This document shows positions 8,173-15,597 of a DNA stretch of 64,000 bases, piece after piece. The first letter of the stretch is position 1, and each line of letters opens with the position of its first letter. A program made the position numbers and the translations under genes. The stretch spans positions 207,099-271,098 of the forward strand of contig NZ_JACHJK010000015.1 of NCBI RefSeq assembly GCF_014203595.1. The letters are read 5' to 3'. The DNA is from Streptomyces echinatus. Lineage in GTDB: Bacteria; Actinomycetota; Actinomycetes; Streptomycetales; Streptomycetaceae. Under the pieces are notes generated by a model that was not told where the DNA came from, did no database searches, and saw only the letters and a program-made list of their open reading frames with translations.

Positions 8173-8982
8173 TCACGGCTTGCGCGCCACCGCTCCGTAC
8201 CCCGGAATGACGCCGTCGTCCTGGCCGGGCACCGGTTCGCCCAGTTCGGGATGCCACTGGTGCACGACCCGCACGCCGGGGTCGACCAGTTCGAGGCCGG
8301 TGAAGAAGCGGGCGACCTCCTCACGGGTGCGCAGGGCGAGGGTGATGCCGGCGGTCTTCAGGTTCTCGGTGGCCGTCGCCGACTCCTCGGGGGTGAAGTC
8401 GGCGGTGGCGTGGGTCATCATCAGGTAGCTGCCGGACGGCAGGGCGGACAGCAGCCGGGAGACGAGGTCGTGGGCGCCGTCCTCGTCGGAGATGAAGTGC
8501 AGCAGGGCGACGAGGGAGAGGGCGACCGGCCGGCCGAGGTCCAGGATCCGCCCGGCGCCTTCGATGATCGCGCCCGGGTCGCGCACGTCGGCCTGGAGAT
8601 ACTCGGTGACACCCTCCGGGGTGCTGCGCAGCAGGGCGGCCGCGTGGGCCAGCACGATCGGGTCGTTGTCGCAGTAGACGACCCGGGCGTCGGGCGCGAT
8701 CCGCTGGGCGACCTGGTGCAGGTTCGGCTCGGTGGGTATGCCGGTGCCGACGTCCAGGAACTGCCGTACGCCCTGCTGGGCCAGCCAGCGCGTGGCGCGG
8801 TGCATGAACGCGCGGTTGACCCGGGCCATCACCGGCACCCGGGGCTCCAGGGCCAGCATCTGCCGGCCCATCGCCTCGTCGACGGGGTAGTTGTCCTTGC
8901 CGCCGAGGTACCAGTCGTACATCCGCGCGGGATGCGGCTTGCTGGTGTCGATCCCGATGGCCGTCGTGTCCTGGCCTGTCAT
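8173..8982 (-). CDS. DUF574 (SAV_2177-type) SAM-dependent methyltransferase
   Basis: The protein has 269 residues. It has the family signature order: SKPHPARMYDWYLGGKDNYP near residue 15, EPRVPVMARVNRAFMHRATR near 48, the SAM-binding FLDVGTGIPTEPNLHQVAQ near 80, VVYCDNDPIVLAHAAALL, LQADVRDPGAI, and VALLHFISDEDGAHDLVSRL. The family is abundant in streptomycetes and often lies beside XRE/DUF397 gene pairs, as here; substrates are unknown. ATG 8980-8982 has GGAG upstream (CGGAGTGCCGC). The region 5' of it is unusually AT-rich for this chromosome (about 9030-9065), probably its promoter. Confidence 0.9.
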   Translation of the reverse strand: MTGQDTTAIGIDTSKPHPARMYDWYLGGKDNYPVDEAMGRQMLALEPRVPVMARVNRAFMHRATRWLAQQGVRQFLDVGTGIPTEPNLHQVAQRIAPDARVVYCDNDPIVLAHAAALLRSTPEGVTEYLQADVRDPGAIIEGAGRILDLGRPVALSLVALLHFISDEDGAHDLVSRLLSALPSGSYLMMTHATADFTPEESATATENLKTAGITLALRTREEVARFFTGLELVDPGVRVVHQWHPELGEPVPGQDDGVIPGYGAVARKP

Positions 8983-9094
8983 GCGGCACTCCGTAAGCGT
9001 CGGACACACTGGAAGATCAAGTCACTGACACGATAAGGAAGTTGAGCAAAAGACAAAAACCGTCCACGGCCCCGGTGCCCGGCCACGGATGTGT

Positions 9095-9349
9095 TCAGGA
9101 CAGCAGGAAGTCGGCCTCCCCGGCTTTGGCGCCCTCGATGAAGGCGGTCATCTCGTCCCTGGTGTAGATCAGCGCCGGCCCGTCCGGGTCGGTCGACTGG
9201 CGCACCGCGATCCGGCCGTCGGCCAGCTTCATCGCCTCCAGGCAGTTCCCTCCGTTGCCGCCGCTCCAGGGCTTGTGCCACCCCTCGCTGCCCAACTCCC
9301 GTGCGGGCATGCCGTTGTAGACGCGTCCGCGCGGCCTGATGCGGTCCAT
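9095..9349 (-). CDS. DUF397 protein of a WhiJ-type regulatory pair
   Basis: The protein has 84 residues. It contains the DUF397 core: WHKPWSGGNGGNCLEAMKL, then IAVRQSTDPDGPALIYTRDE and a final FIEGAKAGEADFLLS. The start ATG follows the stop of the upstream XRE gene directly (stop 9350-9352, ATG 9347-9349), so the two are translationally coupled. In S. coelicolor, DUF397 proteins are encoded with WhiJ-like DNA-binding partners and are thought to counteract or modulate them. That partner role is family knowledge; in this sequence only the pairing is seen. Confidence 0.9.
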   Translation of the reverse strand: MDRIRPRGRVYNGMPARELGSEGWHKPWSGGNGGNCLEAMKLADGRIAVRQSTDPDGPALIYTRDEMTAFIEGAKAGEADFLLS

Positions 9350-10210
9350 TCACAGCTCCTCGCGGAGATCCCGGAGGATCTCCTTCGTGCGTTGTGCCGT
9401 TGCGGCCTGCGCCGCCATGCGGTCCATGACCTCCAGGTGGGTCGCCACCTCGGTGCGCGCGTCCAGGTAGACGGCGCCGGTCAGGTACTCGCTGTAGACC
9501 ATGTCCGGCAGTTCTGACATGGCAAATCGGAACAGCACGAAGGGCCCGTACGTTCCCGGGTGCGGCCCGTCGGCGAACGGGGCGACCTGGAGCGTCACAT
9601 GGGCCAGCCTCGTGGCCTCGAGCAACTTGTCGATCTGCGCGCGCATCACCTCCGGTCCGCCGACCGGGCGGCGCAGGGCGGTCTCGTCCATCACCGCCCA
9701 GAAGCGGGGGGCGTCGGGGCGGGTGAGCAGGTCCTGGCGTTGCATGCGCAGCGCGACATGCCGCTCGATGTCCTCCGGGCTCGTCTGGCCGATGGCACCG
9801 GACTTCAGCACGGCGCGGGCGTAGTCCTCGGTCTGCAGCAGGCCGGGGACGAAGTGCGGCTCGTAGGAGCGGATGAGACCGGCCGCGCCCTCGAGACTGA
9901 CGTACATCGAGAACCAGTTCGGCAGGATGTCGTGGAACCGCTGCCACCAGCCGGGCCGGTTCGCCTCCTCGGCCAGCTGGACGAAGAGCTCGGCCTCGTC
10001 CTCGGGGACGCCGTACGCCTTCAGCAGCAGTTGCAGGTAGGGGATTTTGAGGGCGACCTCGGCCATCTCCATGCGGCGGACGGTGGCGGGAGCCACGCGG
10101 AGGACGCGGGCGGCCTCCTCACGCTTCAGACCGGCGCGTTCCCGCAGGTCCAGCAGGCGCCGGCCGAGGACCACCTGGCCCACCGTCGGCGCGGACCGCG
10201 GTTCGCTCAC
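9350..10210 (-). CDS. WhiJ-like XRE-family regulator with DUF5753 domain
   Basis: The protein has 286 residues. An XRE helix-turn-helix occupies about residues 10-70 (LGRRLLDLRERAGLKREEAA, RVLRVAPATVRRMEMAEV, LLLKAYGVPEDE). The DUF5753 domain follows, recognisable from WWQRFHDILPNWFSMYVSLE, YEPHFVPGLLQTEDYARAVL and FWAVMDETALRRPVGGPEVM. The GTG at 10208-10210 is preferred because GGAGGTGGGAGC lies right before it; another GTG at 10235-10237 would add nine residues of poor similarity. The gene heads an operon with DUF397 and is divergent from an SpoIIAB-like ATPase gene, the set seen in WhiJ/AbaA-type loci of streptomycetes. Confidence 0.9.
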   Translation of the reverse strand: MSEPRSAPTVGQVVLGRRLLDLRERAGLKREEAARVLRVAPATVRRMEMAEVALKIPYLQLLLKAYGVPEDEAELFVQLAEEANRPGWWQRFHDILPNWFSMYVSLEGAAGLIRSYEPHFVPGLLQTEDYARAVLKSGAIGQTSPEDIERHVALRMQRQDLLTRPDAPRFWAVMDETALRRPVGGPEVMRAQIDKLLEATRLAHVTLQVAPFADGPHPGTYGPFVLFRFAMSELPDMVYSEYLTGAVYLDARTEVATHLEVMDRMAAQAATAQRTKEILRDLREEL

Positions 10211-10265
10211 GCTCCCACCTCCACCGTAAGCCTCCACCGAAGGATTCCTGACAGCCCTACGGCGC

Positions 10266-10286
10266 CATTCGAAGGTTCATTCGAAG
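10266..10286. promoter_or_regulatory. direct repeat of CATTCGAAG, candidate operator
   Basis: CATTCGAAG occurs at 10266-10274 and again at 10278-10286, spaced 12 bp, each containing the palindrome TTCGAA. The repeat sits in the divergent spacer between the WhiJ-like regulator (ending its 5' side at 10210) and the ATPase gene. Its position suits an autoregulatory operator, but this is inferred from layout only. Confidence 0.45.
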
Positions 10287-10374
10287 ATCGGGTCGGATCT
10301 CCGACGACTCCAATTGGCGCCGCGCGAGGTGCTGTTGCGTGCAGTGTGCCACGGCCTCTGACCGAGTCACACCG

Positions 10375-10395
10375 CACTCTGCAATTTTCAGAGTG
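10375..10395. promoter_or_regulatory. inverted repeat CACTCTG-N7-CAGAGTG upstream of the ATPase gene
   Basis: CACTCTG at 10375-10381 and CAGAGTG at 10389-10395 form a perfect 7-bp dyad around an AT-rich spacer. It is one of the few AT-rich spots in the region and lies about 40 bp before the ATPase start. It could be a regulator site overlapping the promoter, or a leader hairpin. Confidence 0.4.
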
Positions 10396-10435
10396 ACTCT
10401 TGCCAAGTGTCCGCGGCAGGGAGATAGTGGCAGGC

Positions 10436-11356
10436 GTGATTCCGTCCGCGCCTTTAGGAACAGACGCCGCCGCAGACCGTTCCGGTCTCGGCGCCGACCG
10501 GGGTCCCACCGCGTCGACCGGTTCGAGCGTGGGGGAGCGAGCAGTCCCCCAGGGCGGCGCCGCCGAGCACAGGTTCCGCTTCGAGCTGGCCGCGCATCCG
10601 GGTTCCGTGGCCCGGGCGAGAAATCTGGCGCGCGCCCGGCTGTCCGGCTGGTCGGTCTGCGCGGACACCTGTGACAACGCGGCCCTGGTCGTGTCCGAAC
10701 TGGTCACCAACGCGATCGTGCACACAGCGAGCAGCCGGGTCGTGTGCGAACTGCACGACCACGACGGCATGGTGCGCATAGCCGTACGAGACGAGGGCTG
10801 TGCTCCTGGCGAACCCCACCCGTCACCGCAGCGACCCGACGAGGAGCACGGGAGGGGATTGCTTCTCGTCGACGCGCTGTGCCGGGCCTGGGGTGCCCAG
10901 GAGCACGGCCCCGGCCTGCTGGTCTGGGCGGAACTGCCCCGCCGGACCGAAGCGGCCGGAGACACCGGCGAGGCGCGGTGCGACCTCGGCTGGGGTGCCC
11001 GCCCGAAGCCGGGTCGCCCGGTCGACTCCGACGAGGACCAGTCGGCCGAGGCGAGCGGGCGGTCGCCTGAGCAGCACCGGCACGGGGCGGTGGAGCGACA
11101 CCGGTCCACCCGTCCGGAGCAGCACTCGCACCCCGCGCATGCCGAGCAGCAGCCGCACTCCGCGCATGCCGAGCAGCACCCGCACGCGGCGCTCCCCCAG
11201 CAGCACAGACACGCCGCACACCCCGAGCAGCATCCACACGCCACCCCCACCGAGCAGCACCGGCACGTCACGCGTCCCGAGCAGCACCGGCACACGGCGC
11301 CGGAGCGGCACCCGTACCGCGCTCCGGAGCAGCGCCCTCGCGGGGAGCGGGCGTGA
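10436..11356 (+). CDS. SpoIIAB/RsbW-like ATP-binding protein with a His-rich repeat tail
   Basis: The protein has about 306 residues. A GHKL-type ATPase domain spans about residues 45-165: ARARLSGWSVCADTCDNAAL, the N-box VVSELVTNAIVHTASS, the G1-like VRIAVRDEG, and the G2-like HGRGLLLVDALCRAWG. Such proteins act as anti-sigma factor kinases or relatives in streptomycetes. Beyond about residue 210 the sequence becomes a tail of repeats of the kind PEQHRHAA or AEQHPHAT, with about 20 histidines in 95 residues. Start is uncertain: GTG 10436 is used, with GTG 10427 and TTG 10400 as in-frame alternatives; GGGAG lies at 10419-10423. It overlaps the next gene by GTGA. Confidence 0.85.
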   Translation: MIPSAPLGTDAAADRSGLGADRGPTASTGSSVGERAVPQGGAAEHRFRFELAAHPGSVARARNLARARLSGWSVCADTCDNAALVVSELVTNAIVHTASSRVVCELHDHDGMVRIAVRDEGCAPGEPHPSPQRPDEEHGRGLLLVDALCRAWGAQEHGPGLLVWAELPRRTEAAGDTGEARCDLGWGARPKPGRPVDSDEDQSAEASGRSPEQHRHGAVERHRSTRPEQHSHPAHAEQQPHSAHAEQHPHAALPQQHRHAAHPEQHPHATPTEQHRHVTRPEQHRHTAPERHPYRAPEQRPRGERA

Positions 11357-11847
11357 CGGGCGCCGGCGACGCCGGACAGCCCGGTGGCACCGGAGCCGGA
11401 CAGGAGCACGTCATCGGTCCCCACATGCGTACCGGCCAGGAGCACGCCATCGGCCTGAACACCCTCGTGCGCCTGCAGCGCCGGCGCCCGGCCCCGGATC
11501 CGGGCCGTCGTCTGCCGCTGCCGGACGGCATGACGGCTCCGCTCGGCTATGACGCCGTCGCCGTGCCCGACCGCCTCGGCCCGCTCGTCGTACCCCGGTT
11601 GCCGCGGGTGGGATGCGTGTACACCGACGGTTCGCACTGGTGGTGGATCGTTCCGTCGGACTCCGACTACGCCCTGCCCTGGCCGGCCCCGGCCCAGTAC
11701 GCCGCGGGCGCCCTGGTCACCGGTGCCGCCCGGCTGATCCACCGCCCCGAGGGCACGGTCCCGTACACCCCGCCGATCCCGCTGTACCTGGCCCTGTGCC
11801 GGGTGACGGACACGACTCCGGACTGGTCGCGCGCCGTATCGGCGTAA
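11353..11847 (+). CDS. conserved hypothetical protein coupled to the ATPase gene
   Basis: The protein has 164 residues and starts at GTG 11353, which overlaps the TGA of the ATPase gene (GTGA), so it is translated from the same mRNA. The first 30 residues are low-complexity and continue the Gly/His character of the upstream gene (GQEHVIGP, GQEHAIGL). A compact domain follows with VPRLPRVGCVYTDGSHWWWI, VPSDSDYALPWPAPAQYAAG and YTPPIPLYLALCRVTDTTPD. I know no function for this family. Its conserved Trp-rich block and fixed place after the ATPase suggest a partner role in the same regulatory module, which is inference. Confidence 0.75.
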   Translation: MTGAGDAGQPGGTGAGQEHVIGPHMRTGQEHAIGLNTLVRLQRRRPAPDPGRRLPLPDGMTAPLGYDAVAVPDRLGPLVVPRLPRVGCVYTDGSHWWWIVPSDSDYALPWPAPAQYAAGALVTGAARLIHRPEGTVPYTPPIPLYLALCRVTDTTPDWSRAVSA

Positions 11848-12318
11848 CCGCCACGCCCACCGCCACCGCCCCCGCCGGGGGTCCGCCACCACGGTCCTCG
11901 CGGGCGCACCCAGCCTCACGGCAACCACCGGTCCCCCGCCCCCAGCCTCACGGCAACCACCGGCCGCCCGGCCACATCAGCCCCACCGCCACCACCGGCC
12001 GCCCGCGCCCACCCCCGCGACCACCACCGGCCGCCCCCACCCAGCCCCGTGGCCAGTCCGCACCGCAGCGCGACCCGGGCCTCACGCACCCACCGTCACC
12101 GCGCCGGCCTCACCCAGCCGCAGTCACTGCACACGCCTCACCCACCCGCCGTCACCGGGCGCCACGCTCCGCACGCCCCCGCCGCACGACCCACGTTCGG
12201 CCGCCCACCGCCGCGGGGACCGCGCTCCCGTCGCGCCCCTCGTGCGTTCCCTCGCGCCCTGCCAAAGCGCCGCCCCGGCCGCGATAGTGGCCGTTCCGTC
12301 GCGGTCCGGGAGGTCACG
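11848..12318. other. 471-bp C-rich intergenic stretch with short repeats
   Basis: The plus strand is strongly C-rich here, with many CCACCGG and CCGCCC words. A 23-bp unit occurs at 11909-11931 and again at 11941-11963, beginning CCCAGCCTCACGGCAACC. Further degenerate ACCACCGGCCGCCC copies lie near 11985 and 12015. Open frames cross it on both strands but consist only of Pro/His/Arg-rich low complexity, so I see no gene. The last 20 bp hold the ribosome site of the ABC transporter gene. Confidence 0.6.
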
Positions 12319-14376
12319 GTGAGAAAGAGGCGGGAGGCGGCCGACCCTGCGGTGTCGGCGTCCGAGAGGCTGCTGTTCGGCGGGCCGCTGCGGTACGACA
12401 TGGGCTGGAACCAGCACGCGGACGCCTTCCTCACGCTGAGCTTCCGGGCCATGCTGCTGCGGCTGCCCGGCATGCTGGCGTCCAGTCTGCGGCTGGCCCG
12501 GCAGGCCGACGCGCGGGCTGCACGTGTGGTGCTGGCCGCCGAGGTGAGCCGGGGCATGGCCCAGGCGGTGAGTCTGCTGGCCGTGAACAACGCGCTCGGC
12601 AAGCTGCTCACCGGCGCGGACATCGAGCAGCGGCTGCGCTCGGCCGGCCCCGCCCTCGTCGTGATGGCCGCCGTGATGCTGGTCGCCGCGCTGCTGCGGG
12701 CCGCCTCGACCTACGCCACGGGACGGCTGGAGCCCAAGGTGGAGCGGGTGGCGACCGAGCTGTACCTGGAGCGCGCGGCGAACGTCGAGCTGGCCGCGAT
12801 CGAGGACCACGCCTTCCACAAACTGCTGGACACCGCCCAGTACGGCGCCCGGTCCGCCCGGCACATGATCGCTTACGGCGCCCGGGTCATCAACGCCATG
12901 ATCTCGCTGGTCGCCGCGGCGGGCGTACTCACCGTGCTGCATCCGGCGCTGCTGCCCCTGCTGGTCACCATGACCCTGCCCAGCGCCTGGAGCGCGCTCA
13001 CCAACGCCCGGCGGCGCTACGAGTCCTTCCACACCTGGGTGCAGCACGCCCGGGCCGGCCAGCTGATCAGCAGCCTGCTCACCGAGCCGGCCGCGGCCCC
13101 CGAGATCCGGGTGCACGGGGTGGGCCCGTTCCTGTTGCGCCACTTCCGGTCCATGTCGGAGACCGCGGAGGCGGAGCAGGCCCGGCTGTCCCGGCTGGCC
13201 GCCCGGACCGGTCTGATCGCCGCGGCCTGGACGGGCCTCGCGACCCTCGCGACGTACGCGACGCTGGGCGCGCTGCTGCTGGGCGGCGCGATGGCCCTGT
13301 CGGTGGCCGGTACGGCGGTGATCGCGATCCGCACGGGTGCGGCGAGCCTGGACACGCTCGTGCTGGAGATCAACCAGCTGCACGAGGAGGCCCTGTTCGT
13401 GGGCGATCTGCAGCGGCTGTACGCCGAGGCGGCCGAGCGGGCCATCCCGGCGGGCGGGGAGCCGCTGCCGGAGGACCCGAAGGAGATCCGCTTCGAGAAC
13501 GTCAGCTTCAGCTATCCGCACGACGCGCACCCGGAGCCGGCGGACGCGCACTCGGGTGACTCCCGTCCGCAGGTCCCCCGTCCCGCCCTCGACGACGTCT
13601 CCCTCACCCTCCCCCTCGGCCGGATCATCGCGCTCGTCGGCGAGAACGGCTCGGGCAAGACCACGCTGGTCAAGCTGTTGGCGGGGCTGTACACGCCGGA
13701 CCGGGGCCGGATCCTGTGGGACGGCGTCGACGCCGCGCGCGCCGACCGGCGGCGGCTCGCCGAACGCATCGCGATGGTGGCCCAGGACTTCAAGCGCTGG
13801 CCGTTCACCGCCCGGGTGAACGTGGCCGTCGGCCGCTCCACCGCACCGATGACCGAGGAGCGTCTGGCCGCGTCGATCGCCGAGGCGGGGGCCGAGGAGG
13901 TGGTCGCGGATCTGCCGCGCGGTCTGGACACGCTGCTGGCCCGGAACTTCAGCGGCGGGCACGAACTGTCCGGCGGCCAGTGGCAGCGGCTGGGCATCGC
14001 CCGGGCCGCCTACCGGCGCGGGAACATCCTGATCGTGGACGAGCCGACGGCGGCGCTGGACGCGCGGGCCGAGCTGGAGGTCTTCGAGAAGATCCGGGCA
14101 CTGGCGGGCGGCGGGCAGACGGTCGTGCTGATCACCCACCGGCTGGCCTCTGTCCGGCACGCCGACCTGGTGCATGTGCTGGAACAGGGGCGCCTGGTGG
14201 AGTCCGGTACCCCGGAGGAACTGCTGGCCGGAGGCGGTGTCTACGCCGAGCTGTACTCGCTCCAGGCACAGCAGTTCACGGCGGGGTCGGGGACGGCCGG
14301 ATCGGCATCGGCACCGCCCTCGACGCCACCGCGTCCACCGGCGGACCGCAAGGTACCCGCGCCGAAGCCGGCCTGA
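12319..14376 (+). CDS. ABC transporter, fused permease and ATP-binding protein
   Basis: The protein has 685 residues. An N-terminal membrane domain of about six helices (residues about 40-370) is followed by a nucleotide-binding domain (about 395-650). All ATPase motifs are present: Walker A GENGSGKTTL, Q-loop VAQDFKRWPFT, signature LSGGQWQRLGIARAAYR, Walker B ILIVDEPTAALD and the switch His in LITHRLASVRHAD. This is the exporter-type half transporter that works as a dimer; the substrate is unknown. GTG 12319 follows GGGAGGT at 12308-12314. The frame is open upstream but that sequence is low complexity. The C-terminal 35 residues (SASAPPSTPPRPPADRK) are a disordered tail. Confidence 0.9.
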   Translation: MRKRREAADPAVSASERLLFGGPLRYDMGWNQHADAFLTLSFRAMLLRLPGMLASSLRLARQADARAARVVLAAEVSRGMAQAVSLLAVNNALGKLLTGADIEQRLRSAGPALVVMAAVMLVAALLRAASTYATGRLEPKVERVATELYLERAANVELAAIEDHAFHKLLDTAQYGARSARHMIAYGARVINAMISLVAAAGVLTVLHPALLPLLVTMTLPSAWSALTNARRRYESFHTWVQHARAGQLISSLLTEPAAAPEIRVHGVGPFLLRHFRSMSETAEAEQARLSRLAARTGLIAAAWTGLATLATYATLGALLLGGAMALSVAGTAVIAIRTGAASLDTLVLEINQLHEEALFVGDLQRLYAEAAERAIPAGGEPLPEDPKEIRFENVSFSYPHDAHPEPADAHSGDSRPQVPRPALDDVSLTLPLGRIIALVGENGSGKTTLVKLLAGLYTPDRGRILWDGVDAARADRRRLAERIAMVAQDFKRWPFTARVNVAVGRSTAPMTEERLAASIAEAGAEEVVADLPRGLDTLLARNFSGGHELSGGQWQRLGIARAAYRRGNILIVDEPTAALDARAELEVFEKIRALAGGGQTVVLITHRLASVRHADLVHVLEQGRLVESGTPEELLAGGGVYAELYSLQAQQFTAGSGTAGSASAPPSTPPRPPADRKVPAPKPA

Positions 14377-14428
14377 GCCGCTCCACCCGGGCCCCGCCCC
14401 GTCCCGGTACCCCGGCCCCGGAGCCGGC

Positions 14429-14605
14429 TCACTCGGTGCCGCCGCCCCCGCGGACGATCACCAGGAACGTGTCCGTGGCGAGGTCCATGACGACCTCGGC
14501 GGGCAGGCCTTCCTGACGCCGCGCGTGCGCGAACTCCTCGGCGGGCCAGGAGCCCCGCGGACCGCCGGCGGGAAAGCGTTCGAGCACCGTTCGCCCGTTC
14601 ACCAT
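14429..14605 (-). CDS. small conserved hypothetical protein, 58 residues
   Basis: A 58-residue frame begins MVNGRTVLERFPAGGPRGSW, continues AEEFAHARRQEGLPAEVVMD and ends LATDTFLVIVRGGGGTE. It has a perfect GGAGGT ribosome site six bases before the ATG at 14603-14605. The codons have the expected G/C third positions. The AEVVMDLATDTFLVIV stretch looks like a beta hairpin core. Function unknown; I believe similar small proteins occur in other streptomycetes, but that is recall. It converges on the ABC transporter gene. Confidence 0.7.
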   Translation of the reverse strand: MVNGRTVLERFPAGGPRGSWPAEEFAHARRQEGLPAEVVMDLATDTFLVIVRGGGGTE

Positions 14606-14757
14606 CTCGCACCTCCAGAAGCGTCGTTCGTGTAGGAGTTAACGCTCTGGAGGGGGGAAACGCCTCGCTCAGTGACATGACTGAGACATTCTCGACACCG
14701 GTTCGGAGCGGACCGTGAGGATCCGTTCACCTTGTGACACGAATGGCACGCTCCGTG

Positions 14758-15402
14758 TCAGAAATCGTACTCGTCGTGAAGGCGGAGCCGGTCGCTGCCG
14801 GCGGGGCTGCGGCCGAGCGCGGTCAGGTCGAGCAGGGCCGAGGTCGTCCCCAGTCCGTCCAGCCCGCCCTCGTACACCGAGTAGGTGTGGAACACCCGGT
14901 CGTGGTCGCGCAGGAAGCAGCTGAGGCCGGGGCGCTCGGCCAGGTCGTCGCCCGACTCGACGGTGGCCTCGAAGTCGCGGTTGAAGTCGCTGTGGGAGGA
15001 GGAATACCAGGGCACGGCCCAGCCCATCCGCGCCTTGAACGGCAGGATCCGGGTGAACGGCGCCCGGGAGACGGCCGCGAAGGAGGTGTTCCGGGCACGC
15101 AGGTGGGCGAGGTGGCCGACCTGGTCCAGGAAGGCCGCGCAGCACGGGCAGCCGGCCTCCCACTCCGGGGCGAACATGAAGTGGTGGACGACGAGCTGGG
15201 CCCGCCCCTCGAAGAGGTCCAGGAGGGTGGCCTTGCCGTCGCCGCCCTCGAAGACGTACTCCGGGTCGGCCTCGACCATGGGCAGTCGCCGGCGTTCCGC
15301 GCCCAGGACCTCGCGCGCCCGTCTGACCGCCTCCTCCTTGCGCTGCAACTCCTCGCGCGCCGCGCGCCACTGCTCGCGCGAGACGATCTCCGGAAACGAC
15401 AT
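14758..15402 (-). CDS. DUF899 family thioredoxin-like protein
   Basis: The protein has 214 residues. It shows the DUF899 pattern: MSFPEIVSREQWRAAREELQ at the N-terminus, LLDLFEGRAQLVVHHFMFAP, then EAGCPCCAAFLDQVGHLAHL, WYSSSHSDFNRDF and DRVFHTYSVYEGGLDGLGTT near the end. The fold is thioredoxin-like and the CPCC cluster may be redox active, but no reaction has been established for the family. Stop at 14758 is followed by a TGACACG/CGTGTCA dyad (about 14734-14760) that overlaps the end of the gene and could serve as its terminator. Confidence 0.88.
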   Translation of the reverse strand: MSFPEIVSREQWRAAREELQRKEEAVRRAREVLGAERRRLPMVEADPEYVFEGGDGKATLLDLFEGRAQLVVHHFMFAPEWEAGCPCCAAFLDQVGHLAHLRARNTSFAAVSRAPFTRILPFKARMGWAVPWYSSSHSDFNRDFEATVESGDDLAERPGLSCFLRDHDRVFHTYSVYEGGLDGLGTTSALLDLTALGRSPAGSDRLRLHDEYDF

Positions 15403-15597
15403 GAGCTCTCCTGTCCGACGGTCGGTCCGGGGTGGTGACCGTCGGCGGGAGCGGAACTCATCGCCGGGCGGAGAGAATTTTTCGGCCAGCCCTCAGAGGC
15501 ACGCTTTCGGCCAGGCTCGGCCGGCTCGCCCTCCCCGCCGCCCGCCGCCCGCCGCCCGTCGGCCGACTCGTCCGCTGCCGGACGCCGGGCGGTCGGC

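Noticed and set aside
12124..14175. Long minus-strand open frame opposite the ABC transporter gene
   Set aside because: It is the antisense shadow of a GC-rich gene: low-complexity Arg/Gly/Pro composition, no domain, while the plus strand has every ABC motif.
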